A DNA stretch of 64,000 nt from contig NZ_FOEF01000001.1 in assembly GCF_900110575.1 (NCBI RefSeq), positions 496,001-560,000 on the forward strand, in the 5' to 3' direction. The DNA comes from Amycolatopsis saalfeldensis. Lineage in GTDB: Bacteria; Actinomycetota; Actinomycetes; Mycobacteriales; Pseudonocardiaceae. The notes under the pieces were generated by a model, which saw nothing but the letters and a program-made list of their open reading frames with translations, was not told the origin of the DNA and made no database searches. Below, piece by piece: positions 1 through 8,598 of the stretch (positions are counted from its first letter, which is position 1; every line of letters starts with the position of its first letter). Both the position numbers and the translations under genes were made by a program.

Positions 1-1
1 C

Positions 2-169
2 GGAGTGACGATCAAGGAACTCGCCGCATTCCTCGGCCACGCCTCGGAGGGCTTCACCCTCAAGACCTACGTCCACTTGATGCCGACGAGCTACCACCGT
101 GCGCGCCAGGCCGTGAACGACATCTTCAAGCCACGCCGGACGGCCCGGGGCGCCGAAGAGACGGCCTGA
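2..169 (+). CDS. Tyrosine recombinase (phage-type integrase), C-terminal end only
   Basis: The gene enters from the left edge; only its last 55 codons are seen, with a TGA stop at 167-169. The fragment holds the two C-terminal catalytic elements of the tyrosine recombinase family: an LGHAS motif carrying the conserved His, and LKTYVHLMP with the nucleophilic Tyr at codon 68-70. Such enzymes cut and rejoin DNA at attachment sites and usually lie at one end of the element they move. The reading frame looks intact. A short hairpin follows at 188-204. About 80 bp downstream begins a beheaded alpha-galactosidase, so this is probably the boundary of an integrated element whose body lies left of the window. 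Confidence 0.85.
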   Translation, partial: GVTIKELAAFLGHASEGFTLKTYVHLMPTSYHRARQAVNDIFKPRRTARGAEETA

Positions 170-187
170 CGGCCTGGTGACGGCCTG

Positions 188-204
188 AGGGGTCGAGCAC
201 CCCT
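188..204 (+). terminator. Short hairpin after the integrase
   Basis: A 6-bp stem (AGGGGT/ACCCCT) with a 5-nt loop lies 18 bp after the integrase stop. No U-tract follows, as is common in actinobacteria. It may end integrase transcription before the host DNA begins. Confidence 0.35.
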
Positions 205-249
205 GAAACCGGGCGGACATCCCCAGGCCAGAGGGCATATCGCCTTCAT

Positions 250-1740
250 AAGTACGACAACTGCAACAACCAGGGCCGCCCGGCGATCGAGCGTTACACG
301 AAGATGGGCGACGCGATCAAGAAGACGGGCCGCCCGATGGTCTACGCGCTGTGCGAGTGGGGCGAGAACCAGCCGTGGCTGTGGGGCAAGGGCTCCGGCG
401 CGCAGCTGTGGCGCACCACCGGCGACATCAGCGACAACTGGGCCAGCATGACCGGCATCCTCGACCAGCAGGTCGGGCTCGAGAAGTACTCCGGCCCGGG
501 CGGCTGGAACGACCCGGACATGCTCGAGGTCGGCAACGGCGGCATGACCGACGCCGAGTACCGCTCGCACTTCGCGCTCTGGTCGCTGATGAACGCGCCG
601 CTGCTGGCGGGCAACGACATCCGCTCGATGCCGGACGCCACCAAGAAGATCCTGGAGAACAAGGACATCGTCGCGCTCGACCAGGACTTCGCCGGGACGC
701 AGGGGCACAAGGTCCGCGACGACGGCGACACCGAGGTCTGGTCCAAGCCGATGTCCGACGGCTCGGCCGCGGTGGTGCTGTTCAACCGCGGGCTCAGCGG
801 CGCCACGATGACCAGCAGCGCCGCCGAACTCGGCCTCTCCGGCAAGGACTTCCGCGTCCGCGACCTGTGGACCGGCGCCGACACCGAGACCACCGGCACG
901 CTGCGGGCCCTCGTGCCCAGCCACGGCTCCGCGGTGTTCCGCGTCTGGCCGACGAAGGCGCCCAGCGCCGCGCCGTCGACCACGCTTTCCCTCGACGCGG
1001 GCGAGTACTTCCCCGCCGGCAAGCCGTTCACGGCGAAACTGAGCCTGACCAACGACGGCAGCACCCCGGTCGCCGCCGCGCGGGTGAAGCTGACCGCACC
1101 GGCCGGCTGGCGGATCGACGGCCGCGGCGACGCGTTCGTGCCCGCGGTGCTACCCGGCAAGACCTGGCAGGAATCCGTCCGGATCGCGCCGGTGAATCCC
1201 AGTGGTGACAAGGTTTCCCTCTCCGCGGACGCCTCGTACTTCACCGCCTGGGGCGCCCGGAAGCTGACGGCCGATGCCGGCGGCCCGGTCGTCACCCCGC
1301 TGCCGCCGGGCGTGACCCCGATGTCGAAGGCGCCGTTCGTGGTCAGTGAAAACGGCTGGGGCCCGGTCGAGCGCGGCACCAGCAACGGCGAGAACAAGGC
1401 CGGTGACGGCAACCCGATCACCATCAACGGCCAGGTCTACCCGGACGGCCTCGGGGCGCACGCGCCGTCGCTGGTCCGCGTCTACCTCGGCGGCGGGTGC
1501 ACCTCGTTCAGCTCGGTGGTCGGCCTGGACGACGAGTTCGCCACGGGCAGCATCACCTTCGAGGTCCACGGGGACGGCAAGACGCTGGCCTCGACCGACG
1601 TCCTCCGGCACGGCGCCCCGGCGCAGACGCTGAACGTGCCGCTCAAGGGCGTCCAGGTGCTGGACCTGATCGTCACCGACGGCGGCGACGGCAACAACAC
1701 CGACCACGCCGACTGGGCCAACGCGGCGGTCACCTGCTGA
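250..1740 (+). pseudogene. Alpha-galactosidase (GH27) lacking its N-terminal part, with NEW3 and NPCBM domains
   Basis: The frame is open from 181 to the stop at 1738-1740, but recognisable GH27 sequence starts only at KYDNCNNQG (about 250), the motif carrying the catalytic nucleophile Asp. The signal peptide and first strands of the barrel, roughly 150 residues by family norms, are absent. The remainder looks intact: WNDPDMLEVGN with the acid/base Asp near 510, the C-terminal beta domain, a NEW3-type domain (about 960-1200), and a C-terminal NPCBM carbohydrate-binding domain (about 1330-1740). The intact enzyme would be secreted and cleave alpha-galactosides. The first in-frame ATG is at 304 with no convincing RBS, so the product is unlikely to be functional. 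The break lies beside an integrase end, suggesting interruption by an integrated element. Confidence 0.8.
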
Positions 1741-1773
1741 GCAACCCCGCCCGGGCACCGCTGCCCCCGATCC

Positions 1774-1824
1774 GCCCCAATGTGGCGTTGGTTGCGCTCA
1801 ACGCACCGAACGCCACATTGGGGC
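1774..1824. repeat. Perfect 16-bp inverted repeat between convergent genes
   Basis: GCCCCAATGTGGCGTT (1774-1789) is repeated exactly in inverse orientation at 1809-1824, separated by 19 nt that also have weak self-complementarity. It lies 33 bp after the alpha-galactosidase stop and 53 bp before the end of the convergent SDR gene, so it could act as a bidirectional terminator. It may also be a dispersed intergenic palindrome family; only this copy is in the window. Confidence 0.6.
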
Positions 1825-1877
1825 GCATTCCCCGCGACCGCACGGCGGAGGGGTGGCGGGAGACGGCCGAGCGCCGT

Positions 1878-2663
1878 TCAGCGGACGCCGAGGTCGAAGT
1901 CCAGGCTGTAGCGGTTCGACGGCATCGCCCCGGCGGCTTTGGCGCCGTCCACCGGGAGCACCGCGCCGCTGATGAACCGGGATTCGTCGCTGGCCAGGAA
2001 AACGATGGCCTTCGCCACCTCCCACGCCTCGCCGACGCGGGCAGCCGGGGTGCTGGCCACGAGCTGGTGCTGCCTGGCCTCGAAGTCGTCCGGCGAGGCG
2101 AGCGTGGAGCGCAGCATGTCGGTGTCGATGGCGCCCGGGTTGACGGTGTTCGCGCGGATGCCCTGGTGCGCGTGCGCGACCGCGATCGACTTGGTCAGGC
2201 CGACGAGCGCGTGCTTCGTGGCGTTGTAAACCGGATCGGCGGGGCGGCCCATCATCCCGCCGTTCGACGATGTCGTGACGATGCTGCCCGCGCGCTGCTC
2301 GATCATGTGCGGCAGCACCGCGCGGGTGCCGAGGAAGGCCGCGCGCACGTTCAGCGCGAAGATGTTGTCGAACTCCGCCAGCGTGGTTTCGGCGAGCGGC
2401 TTCGCCAGGTGGATGCCGACGTTGTTGACCAGCACGTCGATCCGCCCGGCCGCGGCCAGCGCGCCGGCCACGAAGGTCGCGACCTGCTCTTCGTCCGTCG
2501 CGTCCGCGAGGGAGTACTGCGCGCCCTCGACCGGCGACTCGGGCTCGCGGATGTCGCTCGCGAACACCGTCGCGCCCTCGGCGACGAACTCCCGCACCGT
2601 GGCGAGCCCGATTCCCCGCGCCCCACCGAAAACCACCGCGACCTTGCCGGCCAACCGACCCAT
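1878..2663 (-). CDS. SDR family oxidoreductase
   Basis: A 261-aa classical short-chain dehydrogenase. It has the nucleotide-binding GGARGIG motif at residues 13-19, NNVG at 80-83, and the catalytic Ser133/Tyr146/Lys150 triad (VYNATK). The length matches classical SDRs and a cytosolic NAD(P)-dependent alcohol/ketone oxidoreductase is expected. It starts at ATG 2663, only 5 nt after the HyuB stop, so it is the last gene of the operon TPP enzyme-HyuA-HyuB-SDR. The substrate cannot be read from the sequence. The context suggests it reduces or oxidises an intermediate of the same catabolic route. Confidence 0.85.
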   Translation of the reverse strand: MGRLAGKVAVVFGGARGIGLATVREFVAEGATVFASDIREPESPVEGAQYSLADATDEEQVATFVAGALAAAGRIDVLVNNVGIHLAKPLAETTLAEFDNIFALNVRAAFLGTRAVLPHMIEQRAGSIVTTSSNGGMMGRPADPVYNATKHALVGLTKSIAVAHAHQGIRANTVNPGAIDTDMLRSTLASPDDFEARQHQLVASTPAARVGEAWEVAKAIVFLASDESRFISGAVLPVDGAKAAGAMPSNRYSLDFDLGVR

Positions 2664-2668
2664 GACGT

Positions 2669-4369
2669 TCAGTCCCTCGCTCTCAGCTGTGCGGTCCCGG
2701 CCGCGTCGAGCTCGTAGTCCTCGGGCAGCCGGACCAGCGCGTCCGGCGCGCCGGTGTACCGGATCACCACACCGTAGACGGCACGCGCGGCCTCAGCCGA
2801 GACGTACCTGGCGACGACGTCGTCGAACACGTCCTCGGGTGCCCGCCGGTGTGGATCGCCATTGCCGCCACCACCGGGCAGCACCACGTCGACCTCGTCG
2901 CCGGGCCCGAGCGCGACGCGGCTCTTCGACGGCAGGTCCGGGCCGCCGACCAGGCCGAACCGCCCGACGGCCCCGGCCTGCCCACCGTCCACACCGGACG
3001 CTGCCTGCCGCACCCGGTCGACGTTCCCGTTGACACTCCAGGAGATTTCACCAAGAGCCGCCATCGTGGTCCGCTGGCCGAGGCCGCCGCGGAACTCCCC
3101 GGCGCCGCCGGAATCCACGCGCAACGCCCGTTCTCGCTGCACGAGCGGCGCCATCGTCTCGATCACCTCGGTCGGCGTCGAGCGCAGGCCGCTCGGGAAC
3201 CCGGTGGTGTTCAGGCCGTCCTTGGCCCGGCGCGCGCCCATGCCCCCGGTCTGGAACACGTTGAGCATGAAGCCCTCGCCGCGCCAGATCGTCATCCACA
3301 ACGCGTCGGCGCTCGGCGCGACCGCGTGGCCCGGCAGCGCGCCGATCAGCAGGGACGGCAGGAAATGCCCGATCAGATGCCGTGACGCGACGGGCGCGGG
3401 CTCCACGCAGTTCAGCACCGAGCCTTCCGGCGCGGTCACGTGCACGGGACGGAACGAGCCGGCGTTGTGCGGCACTTCCGGCGAGATCGCCGCCTTCACC
3501 GCGAACGACGCGTACGCCCGTGTGTAGTTCAGCACCACGTTGATCCCGCGACGGCTCTGCGGCGAAGACCCGTCGAAGTCGACGTGGATCTCGTCGCCCG
3601 CGACCGTGACGGCCACCCGCAGCACGACTTCCTCGTCGTCGAAGCCGTCGGTGACGAGTTCGTTGTGGTGGACGCCGTCCGGCAGGTTCGTGATCGCCTC
3701 GCGCAGCGCGCGCTCGGAGCGGTCCATGATCTCCGCGGCGATGTCGTCAAGCGTCTCCAGCCCGAACTCCGCGAGCAGCCGCACCAGGCTCGCGGCCCCG
3801 ACCTCGTTGCCGGTGACCTGCGCGTACAGGTCGCCGATGGTCTCCTCCGGCGTGCGCACGTTCGCTCGGATGAGCCGTTCCAGATCCGCGTTCACCTCGC
3901 CGGCGCGCAGGAACTTCAGGATCGGCAGCCGGAGTCCCTCTTCGAAGACCTCGGTCGCCTCGGCCGAAACGAGCCGCCCGCCGATGTCCGGCGCATGACA
4001 GCAGGAGGCGAACCACGCGACCAGCCGCCCGCCCGCGAACACCGGCGTGGCCACGGTGATGTCGTTGATCTGCCCGGCGGTCAGCCAGGGGTCGTTGGTG
4101 AGCAGGACGTCGCCGGGCTCCAGCGTGTCCGGCGGGTACGCGGCGACGAAGTGGTGCATGCCCGTCGCCATCGCGTTGATGTGGCCGGGGGTGCCGCCGA
4201 CGGACTGGCCGATCATCTCGCCGCGCGAGTCGAACACCGCGCAGGCGAGGTCGAGCGATTCGCGGACCACAGCGGAGAACGCGGTGTTGACCAGCGCGTT
4301 CTGCTGCTCGGCGAGGATCGAGTGCAGCCGGTTGCCGAGCACGCCGACGAGGATCGGGTCCACCGTCAC
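2669..4369 (-). CDS. hyuB: Hydantoinase B / 5-oxoprolinase family protein
   Basis: A 566-aa HyuB-type subunit. The chosen start is GTG 4369, giving a protein beginning VTVDPILVGVLG; the frame is open further upstream but that extension is a shadow of hyuA. The GTG overlaps the hyuA stop in a GTGA, indicating translational coupling. HyuA and HyuB form ATP-dependent hydantoinase or oxoprolinase complexes that open cyclic amides; HyuB carries typical sequences such as GGTPGHINAM and the late glycine-rich LPGGGGNGDP. The true substrate (N-methylhydantoin, 5-oxoproline or another lactam) is unknown. In cluster context it would act on a cyclic amide feeding the nearby enzymes. Confidence 0.88.
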   Translation of the reverse strand: MTVDPILVGVLGNRLHSILAEQQNALVNTAFSAVVRESLDLACAVFDSRGEMIGQSVGGTPGHINAMATGMHHFVAAYPPDTLEPGDVLLTNDPWLTAGQINDITVATPVFAGGRLVAWFASCCHAPDIGGRLVSAEATEVFEEGLRLPILKFLRAGEVNADLERLIRANVRTPEETIGDLYAQVTGNEVGAASLVRLLAEFGLETLDDIAAEIMDRSERALREAITNLPDGVHHNELVTDGFDDEEVVLRVAVTVAGDEIHVDFDGSSPQSRRGINVVLNYTRAYASFAVKAAISPEVPHNAGSFRPVHVTAPEGSVLNCVEPAPVASRHLIGHFLPSLLIGALPGHAVAPSADALWMTIWRGEGFMLNVFQTGGMGARRAKDGLNTTGFPSGLRSTPTEVIETMAPLVQRERALRVDSGGAGEFRGGLGQRTTMAALGEISWSVNGNVDRVRQAASGVDGGQAGAVGRFGLVGGPDLPSKSRVALGPGDEVDVVLPGGGGNGDPHRRAPEDVFDDVVARYVSAEAARAVYGVVIRYTGAPDALVRLPEDYELDAAGTAQLRARD

Positions 4370-6411
4370 ACGATCACCGCCAGGCTCGCGTCCGCCCGCA
4401 CCTCGCACCGGGCGCCGGGCGGAACGACCACAGTGGACTCCCGTTCCTCGACGATCGCCGGTCCTTCGAGCCGTGCTCCCGGTGGCAGCCGGTAGCGGTC
4501 GAACACCGCCGTGTCGACAAATCCACCTTCGGTCGGGAAGTAGGCCGGACGGCTGCCCTTGAGCGCGTCCCCGGCCGAGATTTCCTTTGGCCGCAACGAA
4601 ACCTCGGGCGCGGGAGTGGACGAGACCACCCGCCAGTTCAGCACCTCGACCGCCACCGCGGGCCCGGTCCGCCGATACAGCGAGCGGTAGACGTCCGTGA
4701 AGTCCGACACCAGCGTCTCCGGCCAGGAGCCACCGCGGACCGGCACGCGGACCTCGTAACCCTGTCCGGCGTAACGCATTTCGGCGATCCGGCGGTGCGT
4801 CACCCCGGCCGAGCCCTGGAGCAGCGCGGTGCCCTCGGCCTCCATCTCGGCGAACAGCGCGTCGACCTCGTCCCACGAAAGGTCCAGCACGGCGGCGCGG
4901 GCCGAACGCACGAAGTCGAACGCGAGCGGCGCGGTCAGGAAGCCCAGCGCGCTCAGCACGCCGGCCGCGGGCGGCGCCACGACCGTCGGCGCGCCCAAGG
5001 CCCGCGCGACTCCCGCGCCGTGCACCGGCCCGGCTCCGCCGAAGGTGTACATCGGCAGCTTCGCCGGGTCCTTGCCACGCTCGACGGCATGCACGCGCGC
5101 GGCGTTCGCCATGTCCTCGTTGACGCTGGTGTGAATGCCCCAGGCCGCGTCCTCGACGCTGACGCCGAGCGGTTCCGCGATCCGCATGCGCACGGCTTCA
5201 CGGGCGGCCGCGACGTCGAGGACCATGCCCCCGCCGAGGAAGTAGGCCGGGTCGAGGTAACCGAGCAGCAGGTCGGCATCGGTGACGGTCGGCTCGGTGC
5301 CACCGCGGCCGTAACAGGCCGGGCCCGGTTCGGAGCCCGCCGAATCCGGGCCGACGGTGAGCAGGCCCAGCCGGTTGATCCGCGCGATCGAGCCGCCGCC
5401 GACGCCGATCTCGATCATGTCCGTCACCGGCACCTTCACCGGCAGGCCGGAACCGGGCAGCAGACGGTACTTGCGGTCCACTTCGAACTCGTGCGTCACC
5501 AGCGGGGCGCCGTCCGCGACCAGGCAGAGCTTCGCCGTGGTGCCGCCCATGTCGAACGCCAGCAGATCCTTTTGCCCCGCGTTTGTGCCGAAGGCGGACG
5601 CCGCGAGCGCGCCGCCGGCCGGACCCGACTCGAGGATGCGGATCGGGTACTTCGCCGCCGTGGCCACCGTCGCGATCCCCCCGTGCGAAAGCATGATGTG
5701 CGGGGACGGCCGCACGCCGAGGCCGTGCAGGCGGCGTTCCAGGTCGGCCAGGTACCGCTCGGCGAGGTCCTGCACGTAGACGTTCGCGACGGTGGTGGAA
5801 GTCCGCTCGAACTCCCGGATCTCCGGCACCACCTCGGACGACAGCGCGACGCGCAGCCGCGGCGCGACGCGGGTCAGGATGGCGCCGGCCCGCCGTTCGT
5901 GCTCCGGATTGGTGAACGCGTGCAGGAAGCAGACGGCGACGGCCTCGACGCCGCGCGCGTCCAGCTCCCGGCCGAGCCGGGCGACGTACTCCTCGTCGAG
6001 TCCGGTGTGGACGGTGCCGTCGGCGAGAATCCGCTCCGGCACGTCGAAGCGCAGGTATCGCGGCACCAGCGGCTCGGGCAGCTCGATGCCGAGGTCGTAC
6101 AGCTCGTAGCGGTGCTCGCGGCGCATCTCGAGCACGTCGCGGAAGCCGGCCGTGGCCAGCAGCGCGGTGCGTGAGCCCTTGCGTTCGATCAGCGCGTTGG
6201 TGACCAGGGTGGTGCCGTGCACGAGCTGGTCGACGTCGCCGAGGTCCAGACCGGCCTTGGCGAACGTCTCGGCCAGCCCCTCCGCGACCGCGCGGGCGGG
6301 CTCGTCGTGGGTGGTGAGCACCTTGCCGACGGCGACCACGCCGGTCGCGTCGAGCACGCAGAGATCCGTGAAGGTACCGCCGATGTCGACGCCGACACCG
6401 ACGCCGGTCAC
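4366..6411 (-). CDS. hyuA: Hydantoinase A / 5-oxoprolinase family protein
   Basis: A 681-aa HyuA-type ATPase subunit. The N-terminal DIGGTFTD (residues 9-16) is the phosphate-binding motif of the actin-like ATPase fold. A second ATPase motif, DMGGTTAKLCLV, lies mid-protein, followed by GVGGGSIA and a GGAGPVHG-type motif. The start is GTG 6411, overlapping the TGA of the upstream TPP enzyme in a GTGA. The frame is open upstream but that part overlaps the TPP-enzyme gene and is not hydantoinase-like. With HyuB it should couple ATP hydrolysis to cyclic amide opening. The GTGA overlaps at both ends imply stoichiometric expression with its partners. Confidence 0.9.
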   Translation of the reverse strand: MTGVGVGVDIGGTFTDLCVLDATGVVAVGKVLTTHDEPARAVAEGLAETFAKAGLDLGDVDQLVHGTTLVTNALIERKGSRTALLATAGFRDVLEMRREHRYELYDLGIELPEPLVPRYLRFDVPERILADGTVHTGLDEEYVARLGRELDARGVEAVAVCFLHAFTNPEHERRAGAILTRVAPRLRVALSSEVVPEIREFERTSTTVANVYVQDLAERYLADLERRLHGLGVRPSPHIMLSHGGIATVATAAKYPIRILESGPAGGALAASAFGTNAGQKDLLAFDMGGTTAKLCLVADGAPLVTHEFEVDRKYRLLPGSGLPVKVPVTDMIEIGVGGGSIARINRLGLLTVGPDSAGSEPGPACYGRGGTEPTVTDADLLLGYLDPAYFLGGGMVLDVAAAREAVRMRIAEPLGVSVEDAAWGIHTSVNEDMANAARVHAVERGKDPAKLPMYTFGGAGPVHGAGVARALGAPTVVAPPAAGVLSALGFLTAPLAFDFVRSARAAVLDLSWDEVDALFAEMEAEGTALLQGSAGVTHRRIAEMRYAGQGYEVRVPVRGGSWPETLVSDFTDVYRSLYRRTGPAVAVEVLNWRVVSSTPAPEVSLRPKEISAGDALKGSRPAYFPTEGGFVDTAVFDRYRLPPGARLEGPAIVEERESTVVVPPGARCEVRADASLAVIV

Positions 6412-8042
6412 CGGCCCTGCCTGCGGTACCACCGCGGGGACGTGTTCAGAGGGGGCTTCAGCTTCGCCCGCACCACCAGGACGTTCGGCTCGCCGGACTC
6501 GATGAACTCGCTCAGCAGCCGCCGGAACGCGCGGCCGAAGCCGGCCACCCGGTCCGCGTGCACGCCGAACGAGCGCGCCAGGCCGACGAAGTCCGGGCTG
6601 TCCCAGTCGACGCCGCGGTGCGGCAGGCCCTCCTGCTCCTGGTCGTAGCGGAGCATGCCGTAACCGCCGTCGTCGACGACCACCACCGTCACCGGCAGCT
6701 GCTCCTCGGCCAGCGTGGCGAGGTCGCCCACGGCGTAGAGGAAACCGCCGTCGCCGGTCACGCAGATGACGCGGCCGGTCTCCGCCGCGGCGGCGCCGAG
6801 CGAGGACGGGAAGCCGTAGCCGAGCGTTCCCCAGCCCATCGGGTAAGCGAGTTTGCGCGGGCCGCGGACCCGGTGGAAGCCGCCGACCCAGTAGCCGGCG
6901 ACGCACATGTCGGACACCAGCACGGCGTCTTCGGGGAGTACTTCCTCCAAAGTGGACAGGAAGTCGGCGGCCTGCGGGTCCTCGTCGCGGATGCGCTGGC
7001 GCACCCGTCGGCTGATCGAGCCGAGGCGCGCGGTCAGCTCGGGCAGGCCGGGCCGGCTCGCCGGGCGCAGCGACTCGACCACCCGGCGGGCGTCGCCGAC
7101 GAGCGTGATGTCCGGCCGGTAGTTCTTGGCGGCGTCCTCGGCGTCGACGTTCACCGCGATCAGCTTCGGCGGCTGCGGCATGAGCCAGTTCTGCGTCATC
7201 AGGCCGTCGAAGTCGGTGCCGATGGCGAGCACCACGTCGGCCTCGTCCCACAGCTCGCCGACCTCGGGCGAGTGCACGGGATTCGGGGCCAGGCAAGGAT
7301 GATCGAGCGGCAGCAGCCCGCGCGCGGCGAACGTCGTGATCACCGGCGCGGCCAGCCGCTCGGCCAATCGGCCGATCGCCTCGCCCGCCTCGGCCCGCAG
7401 CGCCCCGCCGCCGGCCCAGATCAGCGGCCGTCGGGCGCCCGACAGCAGATCCGCGGCGCGCGCGAGGTCAGGAAGGTCGAGCACCCCTTCGGCCGGCGTC
7501 GCAGGCGGCTCGCGTGACTCCGATTTCTCCCGCAGGTAGTCCGTCGGAATGCCGAGGTAAACAGGCCCGGTCTGCGGCTGAAGGGCCAGCCGCGCCGCCC
7601 GGTGCACGGTGGTGCCGATCTGGTCGGCGCGGTGCACGGTGAAGCCGCCCTTGGTGACGGGCGCGAACATCGCCTGCTGATCGGACGTCTCGTGCAGCAC
7701 CCCGCGCACGACCCCGGGCCGCTTGAGCATGGAGGGAATGTCGGTCGCCACCACCAGCACCGGCGCGGCCGAGGCCATCGCCTCCCCGACCGCCCCGAGC
7801 GTGTTCGCCGCCCCCGGCCCGGTCGTCACCAGCGCGACGCCCAGTTTCCCGGTGGCGCGGGCATAACCGTCCGCCGCGTACCCCGCGGTCTGTTCGTGCC
7901 GGACATTGACGATCCGGATCCCGGTCTCCGCCAACGCCTCCCACAACGGCAGGTTGTGCACCCCGGGAAGTCCGAAGACGACGTCGGTCCCGAGTGCCTT
8001 CAGCGCGTCGCCCAGATGCTGAGCACCAGTCCGTCCTGCCAC
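6408..8042 (-). CDS. Thiamine pyrophosphate enzyme, acetolactate-synthase-like
   Basis: A 544-aa TPP enzyme of the acetolactate synthase/benzoylformate decarboxylase superfamily. The N-terminal Pyr domain has the activating Glu50 in VRHEQTAGYAADG. A central domain follows, then the C-terminal PP domain with GDGGFLYAVGDL and DDGGYG, the Mg-TPP motif. It starts at ATG 8042 and is the first gene of the hyu operon. No regulatory ACT-domain subunit is adjacent, so a catabolic decarboxylase or carboligase is likelier than the valine/isoleucine synthase. The substrate is unknown. It belongs to the same superfamily as the enzyme at 26504-28057 but is not a close copy. Confidence 0.82.
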   Translation of the reverse strand: MAGRTGAQHLGDALKALGTDVVFGLPGVHNLPLWEALAETGIRIVNVRHEQTAGYAADGYARATGKLGVALVTTGPGAANTLGAVGEAMASAAPVLVVATDIPSMLKRPGVVRGVLHETSDQQAMFAPVTKGGFTVHRADQIGTTVHRAARLALQPQTGPVYLGIPTDYLREKSESREPPATPAEGVLDLPDLARAADLLSGARRPLIWAGGGALRAEAGEAIGRLAERLAAPVITTFAARGLLPLDHPCLAPNPVHSPEVGELWDEADVVLAIGTDFDGLMTQNWLMPQPPKLIAVNVDAEDAAKNYRPDITLVGDARRVVESLRPASRPGLPELTARLGSISRRVRQRIRDEDPQAADFLSTLEEVLPEDAVLVSDMCVAGYWVGGFHRVRGPRKLAYPMGWGTLGYGFPSSLGAAAAETGRVICVTGDGGFLYAVGDLATLAEEQLPVTVVVVDDGGYGMLRYDQEQEGLPHRGVDWDSPDFVGLARSFGVHADRVAGFGRAFRRLLSEFIESGEPNVLVVRAKLKPPLNTSPRWYRRQGR

Positions 8043-8281
8043 GGCCGCGATGGTATCCGCCCCGCCGCGCGTGCCGCACAGACGTCACCGGACACTGTTT
8101 GTCACCGGCGAAAACGTGCACCGCAGCTCACCTCGGCCACACACCCGCTCTCGACGGCCGGCCCGGGTTTGATGATGCGCTTTGGTGGGTTCTTCTAGCT
8201 CGTGCGGCCCACTGACGCCGCTCTGGCCGCTGCAGCCTCCGCGGCTCCTGGCTTTTCTGTGGGCTTCACGGCCTCCGCGCT
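8043..8281. other. Intergenic promoter region of the hyu operon
   Basis: The stretch upstream of the TPP-enzyme gene holds no convincing gene on either strand. It should include the promoter of the minus-strand operon. I see no copy of the ATTGTC(A/G)ACAAT operator found elsewhere in the window, so this operon is probably under separate control. Confidence 0.4.
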
Positions 8282-8482
8282 GCTCACCTCCTACGCGACC
8301 TCCGCGCCGCGCACCTTCTTCACCGCCTACGTGCCGCTCGCCTCCTCCACGACCTCCGCGCCACTCGCCTCACCGAGGGCCTCACCGCCCCCGCGCCGCT
8401 CGCCTCCTACGCGACCTCCGCGCCGCACACCTTCACCGCGCCCGCAGCACTCACCTTCTCCACGACCTCCGTGGCCGCCGCC
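8282..8482. repeat. Four degenerate copies of a ~34-bp repeat
   Basis: Four related units of about 34 bp share the core CGACCTCCGCGCC: 8282-8315, 8336-8369, 8398-8431 and 8449-8482, with weaker traces on both sides. Spacing is irregular (54, 62 and 51 bp). On the minus strand they read like an AEVVEKV/AEVVEEAS-type repeat interrupted by TAG codons, suggesting a decayed repetitive protein. On the plus strand a Pro/Ser/Thr/Ala-rich frame is open. Neither frame is convincing as an active gene. The units are too divergent and irregular for a CRISPR array. Confidence 0.4.
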
Positions 8483-8598
8483 TTTTCACGGCTTCCGCGA
8501 CGCTCGCCTCTCCACTCCCAACGCGCACTGGACCTCACCACCGCACCCACCATTCGGCCCCGGCCGCCGCCACCCAGCTCCACACCCGCCGTCTTCAC

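Noticed and set aside
170..250. tRNA gene as the attachment site of the integrated element
   Set aside because: No cloverleaf-like sequence is present; the junction is inside a protein-coding gene.
2275..3033. Long plus-strand open frames over the SDR/HyuB genes
   Set aside because: They are antisense shadows of clearly recognisable minus-strand enzymes and contain Arg/Pro-rich, motif-free sequence.
8282..8482. Possible CRISPR array
   Set aside because: Units are irregularly spaced and diverged, no cas gene is near, and the spacers are not of uniform length.
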